Positions 19,903 to 29,500 of a DNA stretch of 64,000 nt are shown here, one piece after another. The DNA is from Kosakonia oryzendophytica. GTDB lineage: Bacteria; Pseudomonadota; Gammaproteobacteria; Enterobacterales; Enterobacteriaceae. A program made the translations under genes and the position numbers. Positions within the stretch are counted from its first letter, which is position 1, and each line of letters opens with the position of its first letter. A model generated the notes under the pieces. That model saw nothing but the letters and a program-made list of their open reading frames with translations. It made no database searches and had not been told where the DNA came from. The stretch lies in NCBI RefSeq assembly GCF_900094925.1, contig NZ_FMAY01000001.1:1-64000 (forward strand). The letters run 5' to 3'.

Positions 19903-20120
19903 TGAAACTCTAACGACAAACACCCATTAAGACAAGAACTATCGATAAAACAAATAATTAGATAAACAAGTGTATTCTATTGGATACAAAGCGCTACCGC
20001 CGAGGACGTTCAGTGCAGAGGACAAAATGACAAAAAAATCGCGCTGAATGTGCGAATGGCCTGCGCCAGGCAAGAAGATGCTTAACTCCCCCGTCTTTTG
20101 AAAAACGAAAGGAGCGAAAT

Positions 20121-20957
20121 ATGCCGGGTCTGGACTCACCACTGCTGGTTTTTACCGATGTCGATGGCACCCTGTGCGATAGCCATACCGGTGACTGGCA
20201 CGCTGCTGCCGGGTGGCTTGAGCGACTTCGCCTGCACCATATCCCGGTTATTTTATGCAGCAGTAAAACCGCCGCCGAAATGATCGACCTGCAAAAAACA
20301 CTCGGACTTCAGGGGCTACCGTTTATCGCCGAAAATGGCGCGGTGATCCAGCTTGATGAACGCTGGCAGGATCATGACAGCTTCCCGCGGATTATCACCG
20401 GCTCGCCCCATGAAGAAATCGCCAGAGTATTAAATCAGCTACGACAAAAACAGGGCTGGAAATTTACCACTTTTGATGAGCTCGACGAGCGCGTACTGGC
20501 GGAAATTACCGGCTTGCCTCCGGCGCAGGCCAGCCTCGCGCGCCTGCAGGAAGCATCGGAAACGTTAATCTGGCGGGACAGCGATGAACACATGGCAGCG
20601 TTTGACACCGCCCTCGCGGGGCTGGGGTTATGTTTTGTCCAGGGCGCGCGTTTCTGGCATGTGCTTGATGAGCGCGGCGGTAAAGATCAGGCGGTTAACT
20701 GGTTAACCCGTCAATACCGCCATTACACCGGAAAACGCCCCTTCACGATTGGGCTGGGCGATGGTCCTAACGATGCCCCGTTGCTGGACAGCGTCGATCA
20801 CGCGATCGTCGTGAAAGGCCTGAACCGCCAGGGCGTTCGACTGCGTAACGATACGCCAGACCGAGTGTATCATTCGCAATCCGAAGGAGCCGCTGGCTGG
20901 CGTGAAGGTCTGGATCACTTCTTTGGCTTTGGCGCAGCATCTTCCGAGCAAACCTGA
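20121..20957 (+). CDS. yedP: Mannosyl-3-phosphoglycerate phosphatase-like HAD hydrolase YedP
   Basis: HAD-superfamily (Cof-type, IIB) phosphatase annotated by homology as mannosyl-3-phosphoglycerate phosphatase; the physiological substrate in enterobacteria is uncertain since the matching synthase is usually absent. The 278-residue product has the DxD nucleophile motif VFTDVDGTL (Asp13, Asp15), a motif II Ser in LCSSKT and the motif [14 protein letters not shown] near residue 215. Its 3' end overlaps the convergent dgcQ by 43 bases. Confidence 0.93.
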   Translation: MPGLDSPLLVFTDVDGTLCDSHTGDWHAAAGWLERLRLHHIPVILCSSKTAAEMIDLQKTLGLQGLPFIAENGAVIQLDERWQDHDSFPRIITGSPHEEIARVLNQLRQKQGWKFTTFDELDERVLAEITGLPPAQASLARLQEASETLIWRDSDEHMAAFDTALAGLGLCFVQGARFWHVLDERGGKDQAVNWLTRQYRHYTGKRPFTIGLGDGPNDAPLLDSVDHAIVVKGLNRQGVRLRNDTPDRVYHSQSEGAAGWREGLDHFFGFGAASSEQT

Positions 20958-22624
20958 TTACGCCCGCTGTTTTTCGCCCGGTATAACCGGCTGTCAGCAA
21001 TGGATTGCAAGGTTTCAAAATCATAACTGCCACTCTCCAGTGCGCCGCTGACACCGAGCGAAGCGCTGATGCGAATGGTCGTATGCTTGTGGACCAGTAT
21101 CTCCTTACCACGAATGCGCGCACGGATACGTTCGGCCACGCGAACGGCTTGTTCAAGTGTACTGCCCGGCAGTAAAACACAGAACTCCTCTCCCCCTACG
21201 CGCCCGGCCACATCCTCACTGCTTATCGTGCTGCTAATCAGTCCCGCTGCATGTGACAGCACCAAATCGCCCGCCTGATGGCCATAGCGGTCGTTAACGT
21301 TTTTAAAATGGTCGAGATCGATCTGAATGACGGCAAAAGGTTGCTGTGACACACGCGCTTCTTCCGTTAAGATTTTCGCCCGCTCAAACAGTGCACCGCG
21401 ATTACACAGGCGGGTAAGCGGGTCATACCAGGCCTGCCATTGCAGGGTATTTTGCATGCTGTACATGTTATTGACCATCCGGCGGATCACCGCCCAGGCA
21501 AACAGCAGCATGGCGGTAAAGAGCACCCACAACAGCGCCAGCGCAACGCTAATGCTGCCAAAATCCCCTTGCAAACCCTCGCGCAGGGTTTGAATGCGCA
21601 GCATGAAGCCATCAAAGTGCCGCAGTTTTTGCCAGCTAACATAACGTGTCCCGAAACGCAGTCCACCGCGGGTGTCTTGCGCCATTCCCTGTGCCAGTCG
21701 GGCATGTTGTTCCGCATTGAATACCGGTTCTGTGTGGCTGACGCCCGGTGCGAGGGTTAATAGCTGAAACTGGCTGTTATAAAGCTGGTATTCCCCCTTA
21801 TTTTGCCCTTCCTGCGCATCTTTCAACTGTTGCGCAATTGCTTCCACAGGGAAACTCATCGCCAGCACACCGAACCAGTAATCCTCGTAGTCCAGAGGGA
21901 CGCTGGCGATAACAAATCCCTTATCACTTTTCCCGCCATCGGCCTGATCGGTGAACCAGCGTACCGTGCGGGAGCGATTTTCATGTTCACTCTGACCGGT
22001 AAACCAGGGCCGCATCAGTAAGTGATAATAAGTCGGGATAATTTGCTGGTTATTTTCCAACGGATACGTAGCGACAAAAAAGCCAGCGCGGGAGACATAA
22101 TAAGCACGGCGCGGCAGCATCCCTCCATTGGCGGAGAGACGGAACAGATAACCCAGTTCCATGGCGGCCGTCAGCTCATTATGCAGCAGTGGGTGGTCAC
22201 GGTTGAGCAGTTCGCTCTGATCGACAAAAAACTCGGAAACACCATACAGCGGCAACGTCCGGCGGTTATCCAGTTTGATATCCCACTGGGGTAGCCGTCG
22301 TTGCTGCTCAAACCCATTTTGCACATTGCGCATAACGTCTAATGTGAGCGGCGTCTGTAGTGCGGACTGCATGCCATTGCGAAAAAAGAGCAAGCGATCC
22401 ACACCGACCTGCATATGCCTGTCCAGCGCGTTGCTGACATTTTCCAGCATACTGCGCTGGCTGGCGACATACGCGCCTTCCAGGACGATAACTTCACGCC
22501 AGGTGAGAATGGTGGAACACACCACCACGATGACAAAGCACAGGTTAACCACCCGCGCCGGGTAGAAATACTTCTTTAGGTTTCCAAGCCGCCTTTTTTC
22601 TTTCACGACATTTTCCTGCCGCAT
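20915..22624 (-). CDS. dgcQ: Membrane diguanylate cyclase DgcQ (YedQ)
   Basis: Makes cyclic di-GMP; in E. coli and Salmonella DgcQ links to cellulose synthesis. The 569-residue product has a first membrane span near residues 20-37 ([18 protein letters not shown]), a periplasmic CHASE7-type sensor to about residue 350, a second span ([21 protein letters not shown]) and a C-terminal GGDEF domain with an intact GGEEF active site. The position of the inhibitory RxxD I-site reads SSED, without the Arg. The start at 22624 ([12 protein letters not shown]) is chosen because further upstream in-frame sequence runs into the yodC terminator; initiation site is less certain than the gene. Confidence 0.94.
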   Translation of the reverse strand: MRQENVVKEKRRLGNLKKYFYPARVVNLCFVIVVVCSTILTWREVIVLEGAYVASQRSMLENVSNALDRHMQVGVDRLLFFRNGMQSALQTPLTLDVMRNVQNGFEQQRRLPQWDIKLDNRRTLPLYGVSEFFVDQSELLNRDHPLLHNELTAAMELGYLFRLSANGGMLPRRAYYVSRAGFFVATYPLENNQQIIPTYYHLLMRPWFTGQSEHENRSRTVRWFTDQADGGKSDKGFVIASVPLDYEDYWFGVLAMSFPVEAIAQQLKDAQEGQNKGEYQLYNSQFQLLTLAPGVSHTEPVFNAEQHARLAQGMAQDTRGGLRFGTRYVSWQKLRHFDGFMLRIQTLREGLQGDFGSISVALALLWVLFTAMLLFAWAVIRRMVNNMYSMQNTLQWQAWYDPLTRLCNRGALFERAKILTEEARVSQQPFAVIQIDLDHFKNVNDRYGHQAGDLVLSHAAGLISSTISSEDVAGRVGGEEFCVLLPGSTLEQAVRVAERIRARIRGKEILVHKHTTIRISASLGVSGALESGSYDFETLQSIADSRLYRAKNSGRNQVCSEDAAPKPKK

Positions 22625-22697
22625 ACAGGAGCCCTGATATGCGCTGTTTCGCTGTGCTTTAGTCCCGCAACTCACGTCCTCACCCGGTCTGCGGGCA

Positions 22698-22726
22698 ATA
22701 AAAACGCCCGGCATTGCCGGGCGTTT
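22698..22726 (-). terminator. Rho-independent terminator after yodC
   Basis: On the minus strand AAACGCCCGGC (22726-22716) pairs perfectly with GCCGGGCGTTT (22712-22702) and continues into TTATT. It lies just after yodC and before dgcQ, so dgcQ should have its own promoter. Confidence 0.88.
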
Positions 22727-22733
22727 ACAGGGA

Positions 22734-22916
22734 TTACACCTCCTCGTGAATCCTTTGCCTGTCGCCAGGCATCAGCTCATCTTCACGAAAGGCTTCCCGT
22801 TTGACGCCGTAGCCGTCATACCACCGACACTCCACCATACCGCTGGCATAGCCGGTGACGATCATGCGCGGACCACCATTTTTGGGTATCACTTCATCAC
22901 TGACCAAAAAGACCAT
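22734..22916 (-). CDS. yodC: Small conserved protein YodC (DUF2158)
   Basis: A 60-residue cytoplasmic protein of the YodC/DUF2158 family, with the signature GGPRMIVTGYASGMVECRW over residues 14-32, almost identical to E. coli YodC. The family fold is a small SH3-like barrel; function unknown. An AGGAGGCAG ribosome-binding site precedes the ATG. Terminated by the hairpin at 22698-22726. Confidence 0.93.
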   Translation of the reverse strand: MVFLVSDEVIPKNGGPRMIVTGYASGMVECRWYDGYGVKREAFREDELMPGDRQRIHEEV

Positions 22917-22995
22917 TACTGCCTCCTGTATCAGGGCGAAACTTTTTCACCTTAGACGAAGTTTGTTTATTTTGCATAATGCCGGCCGTAAGATT

Positions 22996-23907
22996 TTATT
23001 CAGCAGCACCCCGCAAACGCGTTATCCCTTTCATGACGGCAACGACCAGCGCGCCAATCACAAAGCCCAGCACGAGGTTCGCCAGTACCGGCGTAAGCGC
23101 CTGCAATACAGCATTCTGCCCGGCGGCGAAATGTTCAACGGCATGGTGCAACGGCGCAATACCGTGCACCACAATGCCGCCGCCGACCAGGAACATGGCC
23201 AGCGTGCCAACCACCGACAACATTTTCATCAGCCAGGGCGCAGCAAACAGCAATCCTTTCCCCACGCCCTGCGCCAGTACGCCCTTTTTCTCCACCAGCC
23301 AGTAGCCCATATCGTCGAGCTTGACGATGATGCCTACCAGGCCATAAACGCCCACCGTTACCAGCACGGCGATGCCCGACAGGATCAGTACCTGGTTGAG
23401 CAAGGGCGCGTCTGCAACAATGCCCAACGTAATCGCGACAATTTCCGCCGACAGAATAAAGTCCGTGCGCACGGCACCTTTGATTTTGTCTTTCTCAAAC
23501 TGTTGCGGATCCTGCGCCGCCAGGGCTTCCAACCGCTGTTGGCGCGCTTCAGGACTCTCTTTATGTTTCCTCGCCTCAAAGGTATGCAGCACTTTTTCCA
23601 CACCCTCAAAACAGAGAAATGCGCCCCCCAGCATCAGCAGCGGCGTGATGGCCCACGGGATCACTGCGCTGATCAACAGCGCCAGCGGCACCAGAATTAC
23701 CTTGTTCAGCAGTGACCCTCTCGCCACGCTCCACACCACCGGCAACTCACGGTTCGCACGCACCCCAGCGACTTGTTGCGCATTGAGTGACAGATCGTCG
23801 CCGAGCACACCAGCGGTCTTTTTCGCTGCCAGTTTTCCCATCACCGAAATGTCATCCAGCAATGTGGCAATGTCGTCGAGTAAGGTCAATAAACTACTTC
23901 CTGCCAA
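22996..23907 (-). CDS. yedI: DUF808 inner-membrane protein YedI
   Basis: Multi-spanning inner-membrane protein of unknown function, 303 residues, close to E. coli YedI from its N-terminus [19 protein letters not shown] to the [19 protein letters not shown] motif near residue 250. About six hydrophobic segments are seen. The start codon is TTG at 23907: GGAAGGA lies at the right distance before it and the N-terminus matches the family. Divergent from yedA. Confidence 0.92.
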   Translation of the reverse strand: MAGSSLLTLLDDIATLLDDISVMGKLAAKKTAGVLGDDLSLNAQQVAGVRANRELPVVWSVARGSLLNKVILVPLALLISAVIPWAITPLLMLGGAFLCFEGVEKVLHTFEARKHKESPEARQQRLEALAAQDPQQFEKDKIKGAVRTDFILSAEIVAITLGIVADAPLLNQVLILSGIAVLVTVGVYGLVGIIVKLDDMGYWLVEKKGVLAQGVGKGLLFAAPWLMKMLSVVGTLAMFLVGGGIVVHGIAPLHHAVEHFAAGQNAVLQALTPVLANLVLGFVIGALVVAVMKGITRLRGAAE

Positions 23908-24104
23908 AATATCCTTCCTTATTGATTATGTTGCACAAAAGCGCGCAGGTACTGTCGCGTTCCCTCAGTATGCGGTAAAAAACGATACGCGGAAACGCCC
24001 TGCAGGTGTCAACAAAAATTTAACACTTTCTTCGCAATTAACCACTCGCCAGCACGATAGTTTTGACGTTAACTATAAGCCTCTTATTTTTTCCTGGGTG
24101 GGTT

Positions 24105-25016
24105 ATGCGTTTCAGGCATGTTTTACCGCTGATTGGCGCGCTTTTTGCGCTCTACATTATTTGGGGTTCCACATACTTTGTTATCCGCGTTGGCGTTGAA
24201 AGCTGGCCGCCATTGATGATGGCTGGCGTCCGTTTCTTCTCTGCTGGCGTCGTCCTGACAGCCTGTTTGTTATTGAGTGGGCATAAACTGCCCCCTCTGC
24301 GCCTGATGCTGAATGCCGCATTACTTGGCGTGCTGCTGCTGGCCGTCGGCAACGGATTCGTCACCGTCGCCGAACATCAAAATGTGCCTTCCGGTATCGC
24401 GGCGGTTGTGGTCGCCACCGTGCCGCTATTTACCTTGTGCTTTAGTCACTTTTTCGGCATTACTACGCGAAAACTTGAGTGGTTTGGTATCGCCATTGGT
24501 CTGGCGGGGATTATTTTGCTCAACAGCGGCGGAAACTTAAGCGGCAATCCGTGGGGGGCATTGATGATTCTGGTGGGGTCGATGAGTTGGGCCTTTGGAT
24601 CGGTTTATGGCTCCCGAATCGCACTCCCCGTCGGGATGATGGCTGGCGCTATCGAAATGCTGGCGGCAGGCATCGTGCTGCTGGTGGCCTCGGCGCTAAC
24701 CGGTGAGCAACTGACCCGGATGCCTTCGCTGCAGGGCTTTATGGCGGTAGGGTATCTGGCGCTGTTCGGTTCAATCATCGCGATTAACGCCTATATGTAC
24801 CTGATTCGTAATGTCTCTCCGGCCGTGGCGACCAGCTATGCTTACGTCAATCCGGTGGTCGCCGTGCTGCTGGGCACCGGCTTTGGTGGCGAACACCTCT
24901 CGCCCATCGAGTGGCTGGCACTGGGAATTATTATTATGGCAGTGGTGCTGGTCACGCTGGGCAAATATTTGCTGCCGCAACGCCCTGTCGTCACCCCGTG
25001 TGAAGCGGAAAAGTAA
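24105..25016 (+). CDS. yedA: EamA/DMT-family transporter YedA
   Basis: Ten-span inner-membrane transporter of the drug/metabolite superfamily with two EamA repeats. The 303-residue product begins MRFRHVLPLIGALFALYIIWG and closely follows E. coli YedA, including GNGFVTVAEHQNVPSGIAAVV near residue 80 and the C-terminal SPAVATSYAYVNPVVAVLLG. Substrate unknown. The ATG at 24105 (GGGTGG before it) is chosen over an in-frame start at 24063 that adds a poorly matching extension. Confidence 0.93.
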   Translation: MRFRHVLPLIGALFALYIIWGSTYFVIRVGVESWPPLMMAGVRFFSAGVVLTACLLLSGHKLPPLRLMLNAALLGVLLLAVGNGFVTVAEHQNVPSGIAAVVVATVPLFTLCFSHFFGITTRKLEWFGIAIGLAGIILLNSGGNLSGNPWGALMILVGSMSWAFGSVYGSRIALPVGMMAGAIEMLAAGIVLLVASALTGEQLTRMPSLQGFMAVGYLALFGSIIAINAYMYLIRNVSPAVATSYAYVNPVVAVLLGTGFGGEHLSPIEWLALGIIIMAVVLVTLGKYLLPQRPVVTPCEAEK

Positions 25017-25044
25017 TAGGGAAATAGCTGCCTTCAAAGGGCAG

Positions 25045-25527
25045 CTATTCACCGATATCCACGACGGCATGGATCCCTTGCGTATCAATCTGCGCGAACG
25101 CACCGCCTTCGCAGACCCACTCTTCCAGGCGCTCGCTCAGCGCCGGGTCGCTCAACTTCAATTTTCCGCGCAGCGCACATTCCCAGACAATTAACACCCG
25201 CCATCCCTGCTCACGCAGCAAACCACAGTCGCGTTTATCGCGCGCCACGTTTTTGCCTATCTTCTCTAGCCAGAAATCGGTGCGCGTCGCCGGAACTTTA
25301 AACAGATGGCACCGGTGGCGATGCCAGAAGCAGCCGTGAGTAAAAATCACGCAACGGTAGTTATCCAGCACGAAATCAGGGCGCCCCGGTAAAGCGGCAT
25401 CCTGTACACGAAAATCCAGTCCCAGTGATTGCAGGCAACCTGCAAGTCGCTTTTCGATGGCTGTATCCCGTGTAGCGATTGCGCGCATGTTCTTGCTACG
25501 GGTCGCTTTGTCGTGCACATCCGCCAT
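25045..25527 (-). CDS. vsr: Very-short-patch mismatch endonuclease Vsr
   Basis: Nicks DNA 5' of the T in T:G mismatches that arise by deamination of 5-methylcytosine in CCWGG sites methylated by Dcm. The 160-residue product is complete: N-terminal DKATRSKNMRAIATRDT, the catalytic Asp in PGRPDFVLDNYRCVIFTHGCFWHRHRC-type sequence (core GRPDFV near residue 50), zinc-ligand Cys/His residues in the same stretch, and WRVLIVWECALRG near 110. In E. coli vsr overlaps dcm, but here only 12 bases separate it from yedJ and no dcm is present. Confidence 0.95.
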   Translation of the reverse strand: MADVHDKATRSKNMRAIATRDTAIEKRLAGCLQSLGLDFRVQDAALPGRPDFVLDNYRCVIFTHGCFWHRHRCHLFKVPATRTDFWLEKIGKNVARDKRDCGLLREQGWRVLIVWECALRGKLKLSDPALSERLEEWVCEGGAFAQIDTQGIHAVVDIGE

Positions 25528-25539
25528 TCTTTTACTCCG

Positions 25540-26238
25540 CTACAGGGCGTAAGAACCAAAGCGACGCAACACATCATCGTCAATGTGCTGAAAATCGCCC
25601 TGTAATTCGGCGCTCAACTTGGCCATGTAATGCACCAGAAAATCGGCGTTACTGCGGGCCAGTTCACGCCCCTTTTCCGTTTGCATCGTGGCGGGAAGCT
25701 TCAGCAGTTTGCAACGAAAGTGATCGAGGGCATACGCGCGGTCATCCAGTTCCCGCTGCGCCGCGAAAGGATCGTCGCCATCGAACAGTGCAACGCCCAA
25801 CGAGCCAGAAACGGCAAACACCCGTGCCAGCCCAATAGCACCTAATGATTCCAGTCTGTCGGCATCTTGCACAATTTTCGCCTCCAGTGTCTGCGCCGCA
25901 ATCCCGGCACTGAAACTGTGCGCTTCAATGGCGTGGCATACCGCGGGTATTGCATTTTGTGGGTAATCAGGAAAATCCTTGCCCAGCACATCAGCGGTTT
26001 TCTGCGCCGCCATCACTGAAGATAAGTGCCGCTGCGGGTGGTTCTTCGGCAGACTGACAATGTCGTGGAAGTAGCAGGCGGTCAGGATCACCAGCGCATC
26101 CACCTGTTGCCCCTGCATCAGGGTTTGCGCCGTTTTCCATACGCGGCGAAAATGCGAGACGTCGTGCGCAGCATCTGCATGATTAAAGTGGTGGCGGATC
26201 CATACGTCAAACCGGTGCTGCCAGTCATTGATAGTCAT
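25540..26238 (-). CDS. yedJ: HD-domain phosphohydrolase YedJ
   Basis: Putative metal-dependent phosphohydrolase of the HD superfamily, 232 residues. The metal-binding His and Asp residues are in order: [10 protein letters not shown] near residue 24, YFHDIV with the HD pair near 57, and a later Asp in [14 protein letters not shown] near 125. Substrate unknown. It matches E. coli YedJ and marks the left edge of conserved backbone; the accessory island starts upstream of it. Confidence 0.92.
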   Translation of the reverse strand: MTINDWQHRFDVWIRHHFNHADAAHDVSHFRRVWKTAQTLMQGQQVDALVILTACYFHDIVSLPKNHPQRHLSSVMAAQKTADVLGKDFPDYPQNAIPAVCHAIEAHSFSAGIAAQTLEAKIVQDADRLESLGAIGLARVFAVSGSLGVALFDGDDPFAAQRELDDRAYALDHFRCKLLKLPATMQTEKGRELARSNADFLVHYMAKLSAELQGDFQHIDDDVLRRFGSYAL

Positions 26239-26594
26239 TGTTGCTCCTGGTTAAAACGATAACAATAGCATCGTACGGATTATAACGAGCAATTATCGCA
26301 CGAAAATGACTTTCGGATATGAAATTGCTTTATAGTTACAAGCAAAATATACTTCATGTCAATATGAATAATAAAATAATAAGCACATTCCCCCGACAGC
26401 TATTTATTTATCAGTTTAATTGTGCCATGATGCTCTCGTCTTATTAATAACCTCTCTGAGTTTTAATTATTGTCACTATTTGACAAGCTATCCTGGCATT
26501 ATCTGTCAGGATATTTTTATTTTCATTAAAAACAACAAATACAAACAACAAGATAAATAACCCTGTATACATTTATTAGTACGATGTTATTATT
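26239..26594. other. A+T-rich left boundary of the accessory island
   Basis: No gene is seen in these 356 bases between yedJ and the first giant gene. The sequence is clearly more A+T-rich than the flanking backbone. It holds a perfect inverted repeat TTGTCA-N5-TGACAA (26470-26486) and, next to it, a hairpin TATCCTG (26489-26495) / CAGGATA (26507-26513) followed by TTTTTATTTT on the plus strand. I see no integrase, insertion sequence or duplicated tRNA end here. Confidence 0.6.
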
Positions 26595-29500
26595 TCAGGG
26601 CATATCCCAATCGATATCATATTCATCAAGTTCGAGATCCGTCAAACGATCCTCTTTCGCAAGCATCCCTCCCTGAAGAATAAATGCGGATAATGCGCTT
26701 TCCTCTCTTTCTCTTTTAATCGCTCTGTCAATATCTGATGCGGCTGCAGTGTTTTCATCCTCTACAGGCACAGAACGTTTCATCACGTGCGGCTTAACTT
26801 TCACTTTGAATGCGCCAACCTCCTTCCCGGTAGGCGGAATCGGAGTAATAGTAAATGCATTCAAAAGCGCATTATAAAATATAACAATATGATCGGCATT
26901 ATTCAGCTTTGCGTTCGCGCTGAGCATGCGATGTCTTGTCAGTCGCGCCTGGGCAAGTATCCTTTCCTGATCGGTAAGCGCACGCATTTTAGTCGCCTGA
27001 ATTTCGCTGGCGGCGAACTGCAGTTTGCCAATGCCAAACTGCAACCCCTCTTCACTGTAAAGCCCGGATCCAAACATAGAATGCGCCTGTTTCATGTCAG
27101 CCAGCCGCCCCAGCCCCTCGCCACTTCCCATATACTGGAAGTCAAGGCTTCCCACGGACAGATGAGTCAGCTCATGCAGGGCCGTTTGGCCGCCGTATGA
27201 TTTCGAATAATTCTCCAGAACAACGAATATCCTTCCGGCCGGATCATATGGATAGACAAAAGCCTGGTCCAAAGCAGCTGCTTTTTTACCCTCTTTAATT
27301 CGCAAAGGGATCACCCGGGCAAAGAGTTGTTCGTGCACATGGAAGCGAGCCGCCTCAAACGTCTCCTCGGCAATAACAGCGAAGCGGTTATACGCTTCGG
27401 TCAGAATCCGTGGATCTTTTTCATTTAAAAAACGGGCCATGATGCTAATGTAATGTTGTCGAACCTCCGGATTCTTCTTCGCCTCGTTCACAATAGCCAG
27501 GACTTTTTCAGTCGCATGGTATGCCCTGGCAAAGCTCTCTTTCACATTGGCCGCAGCAGCCTTTTCAGCAGGAATTTTCGCACGAAAAGCCATCTGCCAC
27601 ATATCCTCACCCGCCTGTTCATAAACTGAGTTTTTGCCTGGTAATTGTTTAAATCGCTCAATCAATTTCGTCCTCGTCGCTTCATCCAAATTTTTCATAC
27701 CAAGATTTTTAGAGATGGGATAAAACTCTGTAATATCCGGACCGAGGGCTTTAAGCTCTGCAGCCTGACTGGCAATTCGAAAAGCTTTCCCTCCCCCTTC
27801 GCCACGAACAATTTGAGGTGAAGGAAGTAAGTCAAAGTTTTTCCAGGTCGAACTTCCTGCACTCAAATCGGCCTCCGACAAAATGCGATCAGATAACGGC
27901 TCTTGCATTCGGTAAGTTTTTCGTATTTCCTCAACCCGTGCGTCTTTTAAGGTAATATACCATCGTGGCATTTTCAGTATCACACCATTCTCAATAAAAC
28001 TATCTGGGGGTACCGGCAGTGACTGAAAGTTATTAATAGCACTTCCTGGTTGGTCAAAGTCCTTGTATTTAATCAGCCTTCGTTCAGAACCAATATTATA
28101 TTTAACTGCCCAATCTGCTTCGCGTGATATAATCGGACCAGAAAAACCGTTCATGCTCTCGCCAAATTGTCTGGCAGTTAAATCAATAGCGTAATCGATG
28201 CCATTTTTTTCAGCAATCACTACAAAATGGTTACTTGGCATTGACATCGCGTTTATCCACATATACATGCCGCGGTAACGAATATTTGAAAACCCTTCTG
28301 CTTTAATAATGTTTGCAATAGGATACAGGATAGTATCGCATTTACCTCCCGGACTATTGATTGCGTTTTCAATATCTCTATTATTCTTTAATTTACCAAG
28401 TAGTTCTTCCGCATTGAAATCCACTGTCATATCAGATGCAATTTCTGCTGATGGTTTTATATTTCTTATGGTTTCAGTTTGGGTAACCGGAGGTAATTTC
28501 CCCCCCCCGTTTCCGGTTGCATTATCAGACGGCGGTTTTGCATGCTCAGCCGTACTGGCAGAGGTTTTTTTAGGCCTTTCTGTTCCTTTTACTTTAAGTT
28601 TCCAGTATGTGTCCTGAATAACATCATAGCTAATACCTGTTTGCGATTTAATAATATTTTTGTATTCCTGAGGTGGCGAAACAATCAACGCATCATCAAT
28701 ATAGCTATGCGCTGGCAATTCTCCAGAATAATCAGCTAACGCAATGTGTTCATGCTTCAGAATATTAAAATCAGTATAATCAAGATATTTCACAACCTCG
28801 CTTTCGGCAATAGCACTATCACTCAGCTGACGCAGCCATTGATCCTCTGTTGAATAGAGGAAGGCCGATTTACCTTTCTCCCGCATCAGCGACACGATTG
28901 CCGTATCTTCCCCTCTTTTTGCCACAATCACATAGGTATTTTCGACCTTGTTCTCTGCAACCTTTTTCCAGCGAGAAATAACGCGAAACCAAGTATCAAA
29001 TCCGTGTTGACGTAACTCATTAGCGGTTTCCACTAATTCTTTATTCCATTTTTCTACGCGGGGACGGCTCTGCACAATATCAAGGGCACCTACCGCATCC
29101 ACCTCATCGTCCTGCACATCGGGTTTCGTGAGGATTCGGCGAAGATCGTCATCGGTTTGTTTGTTCACAAAATTATTTTTTTTGCCTACCTTCCTGAGCA
29201 ATTCAACTTTTAAGGGATTTCCGGTTAATTTTAATTTATCGATAATATGCCTATACATTTTCGGCAGCGTAGTCCGTATTGCCGTCGTCCCCAACCTGGC
29301 AGCTCGATTGGCGGCGGCTTTCAGCAATGGCCCCGCCGCGGCGGACACCGCGTTGCCACCCAATTCAAATGCAACGGCCATGATGATTGAATACAGATAT
29401 CGCGCGCGTTCTTCCTCATCATCCGCCTGTGAATAGAGCACGGCATTCGGCACTACATCCACCAGCAACGTCGCCGTCAGCGAGGCCAACAACCATGCCC

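Noticed and set aside
26239..26594. Possible attachment-site copy of the tRNA-Ser 3' end
   Set aside because: No match to the GGAGAGAGGGGG or TTGAACCCCC part of the tRNA is present at this border.
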